This document shows, in pieces, positions 63,344 to 64,000 of a DNA stretch of 64,000 bases. Every line of letters begins with the position of its first letter. Position 1 is the stretch's first letter. The position numbers and the translations under genes are program-made. The DNA is from Nemophila menziesii (Eukaryota > Streptophyta > Magnoliopsida > Boraginales > Hydrophyllaceae), in NCBI GenBank assembly GCA_029959085.1, contig JARWIR010000173.1, forward strand, positions 126,501 to 190,500, given 5' to 3'. The notes under the pieces are model-generated. The model saw only the letters and a program-made list of their open reading frames with translations. It searched no databases and was not told the origin of the DNA.

Positions 63344-63377
63344 GCGGTGCACCGCAACAATGGTCCGGTACACCGCG
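63344..63377. promoter_or_regulatory. LTR-type palindromes inside the element body
   Basis: GCGGTGCACCGC (63344-63355) is a perfect 12-bp palindrome. CCGGTACACCGCG follows at 63365-63377. They are the same motifs that fill the U3 cluster at 60838-61163, yet lie about 1.2 kb downstream of the primer-binding site. They may be a second cis-element or a fragment of captured LTR sequence. Confidence 0.65.
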
Positions 63378-63394
63378 ATTTGGGGTTTATTGTT

Positions 63395-63640
63395 CTATCT
63401 TGCATTATGGTCCCTATTGGTTGAAAATATTGCATTGTGATCCCTATAGTTTGAACAAATTGCATTTAGCTTTCTTATGCTTGAATATTAGACCTTGGTC
63501 CCTATTGTCTTGTGAAAGCTTACTTAGGTCCTTGAAGGTTTTCAAAATTGCAATTAGTCCCTAAACATTTGAAAAATGCATTTTGACCCCCATACTTTTC
63601 AAGGTTAAATTTTACCCCTAGATTTCTTAAAATCGCTAAT
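63395..63640. repeat. Degenerate TTGCA-TAGTCCCT repeats, cluster 2
   Basis: Units such as TTGCATTATGGTCCCTATTGG, TTGCATTGTGATCCCTATAG, TTGCAATTAGTCCCTAAACA and GCATTTTGACCCCCATAC recur at irregular spacings of about 30-40 bp. They resemble cluster 1 in the same orientation. The cluster immediately follows the internal palindromes. Confidence 0.6.
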
Positions 63641-63911
63641 TCTTCTTATTGGGTGTTTTTAATCTTCATATTATCCTACTTGGTTATATTTGGATAATTG
63701 GTTTAGGAAGCTTTGTGTCTAACTTGGTTTATTGGTTATGTATGTTATATGTTAGATGCTTATTCTTTATGTTTCGGATATTTAAATGTGTTAATGGTGC
63801 TAACATTTTCTTTGATGATATAGGTACTATTGCATCATTCATCCTTGATCTTATTCTATATTGTTTTATAGTCCCTTTAGTTTGTTCAATTAGTCTAAGT
63901 TCTTCAAATGG
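63641..63911. other. AT-rich stretch without recognisable gene
   Basis: About 270 bp lies between repeat clusters 2 and 3. An 88-codon open frame covers much of it (63649-63915), but it has no motif and the composition of the surrounding non-coding sequence. I treat it as part of the retroelement body. Confidence 0.45.
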
Positions 63912-64000
63912 TTGAAAATTGCATTTAGGTCCTTTGAAGTTTTTCAAAATTGCGTTTAGTCCCTAAACTTTTGGAAAATTCATCTTGACCCTTTTGCTTT
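63912..64000. repeat. Degenerate TTGCA-TAGTCCCT repeats, cluster 3 (runs off the window)
   Basis: TTGCATTTAGGTCC, TTGCGTTTAGTCCCTAAAC and TCATCTTGACCC follow one another at about 35-bp spacing up to the window edge. They are the same unit as clusters 1 and 2. Confidence 0.55.

Larger units (their letters stand above)
62126..64000 (+). mobile_element. Internal region of the retrotransposon (partial, runs off the window)
   Basis: This is the 5' part of the element body after the LTR. It contains the primer-binding site, a short gag-like remnant ending at 62325, and about 1.7 kb of AT-rich sequence with no recognisable coding domain. No protease, integrase or reverse-transcriptase motif is visible. 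Open frames at 63121-63342, 63255-63440 and 63649-63915 start in AT-rich non-coding sequence and encode no motif I know. Either gag-pol lies beyond the window after an unusually long leader, the copy is broken, or it belongs to a non-autonomous family. A second nested insertion is also possible. Confidence 0.8.

Noticed and set aside
63121..63947. Open frames at 63121-63342, 63255-63440, 63649-63915 (+) and 63729-63947 (-)
   Set aside because: Short, AT-rich and hydrophobic, with no family motif. They overlap each other or the degenerate repeats, and several lack an ATG.

Overview
The window looks like nuclear DNA from a flowering plant. It holds no recognisable host gene. The plant assignment is an inference from two things: a 5' LTR of Ty1/copia type with a primer-binding site of the initiator-methionine tRNA class, and the plant telomere-type heptamer CCCTAAA inside a satellite monomer. 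I cannot name the species.

Positions 1-60497 are one uninterrupted head-to-tail satellite array. The monomer is about 358 bp, so about 169 copies are visible, and the array runs off the left edge. The + strand is strongly A+C rich: in 7741-8100 I hand-counted 49 G and 34 T in 360 bases, about 77% A+C. It consists largely of C-runs alternating with A-runs. The complementary strand therefore carries closely spaced G-runs with strong G-quadruplex potential. Superimposed on the monomer period are several higher-order layers: a near-identical block displaced by about 8.59 kb (24 monomers), tandem 2.86 kb units (8 monomers), a block of about 2.5 kb (7 monomers), and dimers of about 715 bp. Several monomers carry short internal deletions or duplications bounded by direct repeats. 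The long minus-strand open frames follow from the base composition and are not annotated as genes.

At 60498 the satellite is broken inside a monomer by an LTR retrotransposon in + orientation. The 5' LTR runs from 60498 to 62125 (1628 bp, TG...CA). It is followed by 2 bp and a copia-type primer-binding site at 62128-62139. The LTR contains three copies of a 92-bp unit rich in GCGGTRCACCG palindromes, three helically phased CCGTTGG motifs, a TATA box, a 45-bp direct repeat and a perfect 8-bp stem-loop. These fit a Sirevirus-like Ty1/copia LTR.

About 100 bp after the primer-binding site there is a short piece resembling the N-terminus of copia Gag. It is out of frame and stops at 62325. The remaining 1.7 kb to the window edge is AT-rich and apparently non-coding, with degenerate repeats of the type TTGCATTTAGTCCCTAAACTTTT. 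The copy is therefore probably defective, or belongs to a non-autonomous family. Its 3' LTR lies outside the window, so whether the satellite resumes beyond it cannot be seen.
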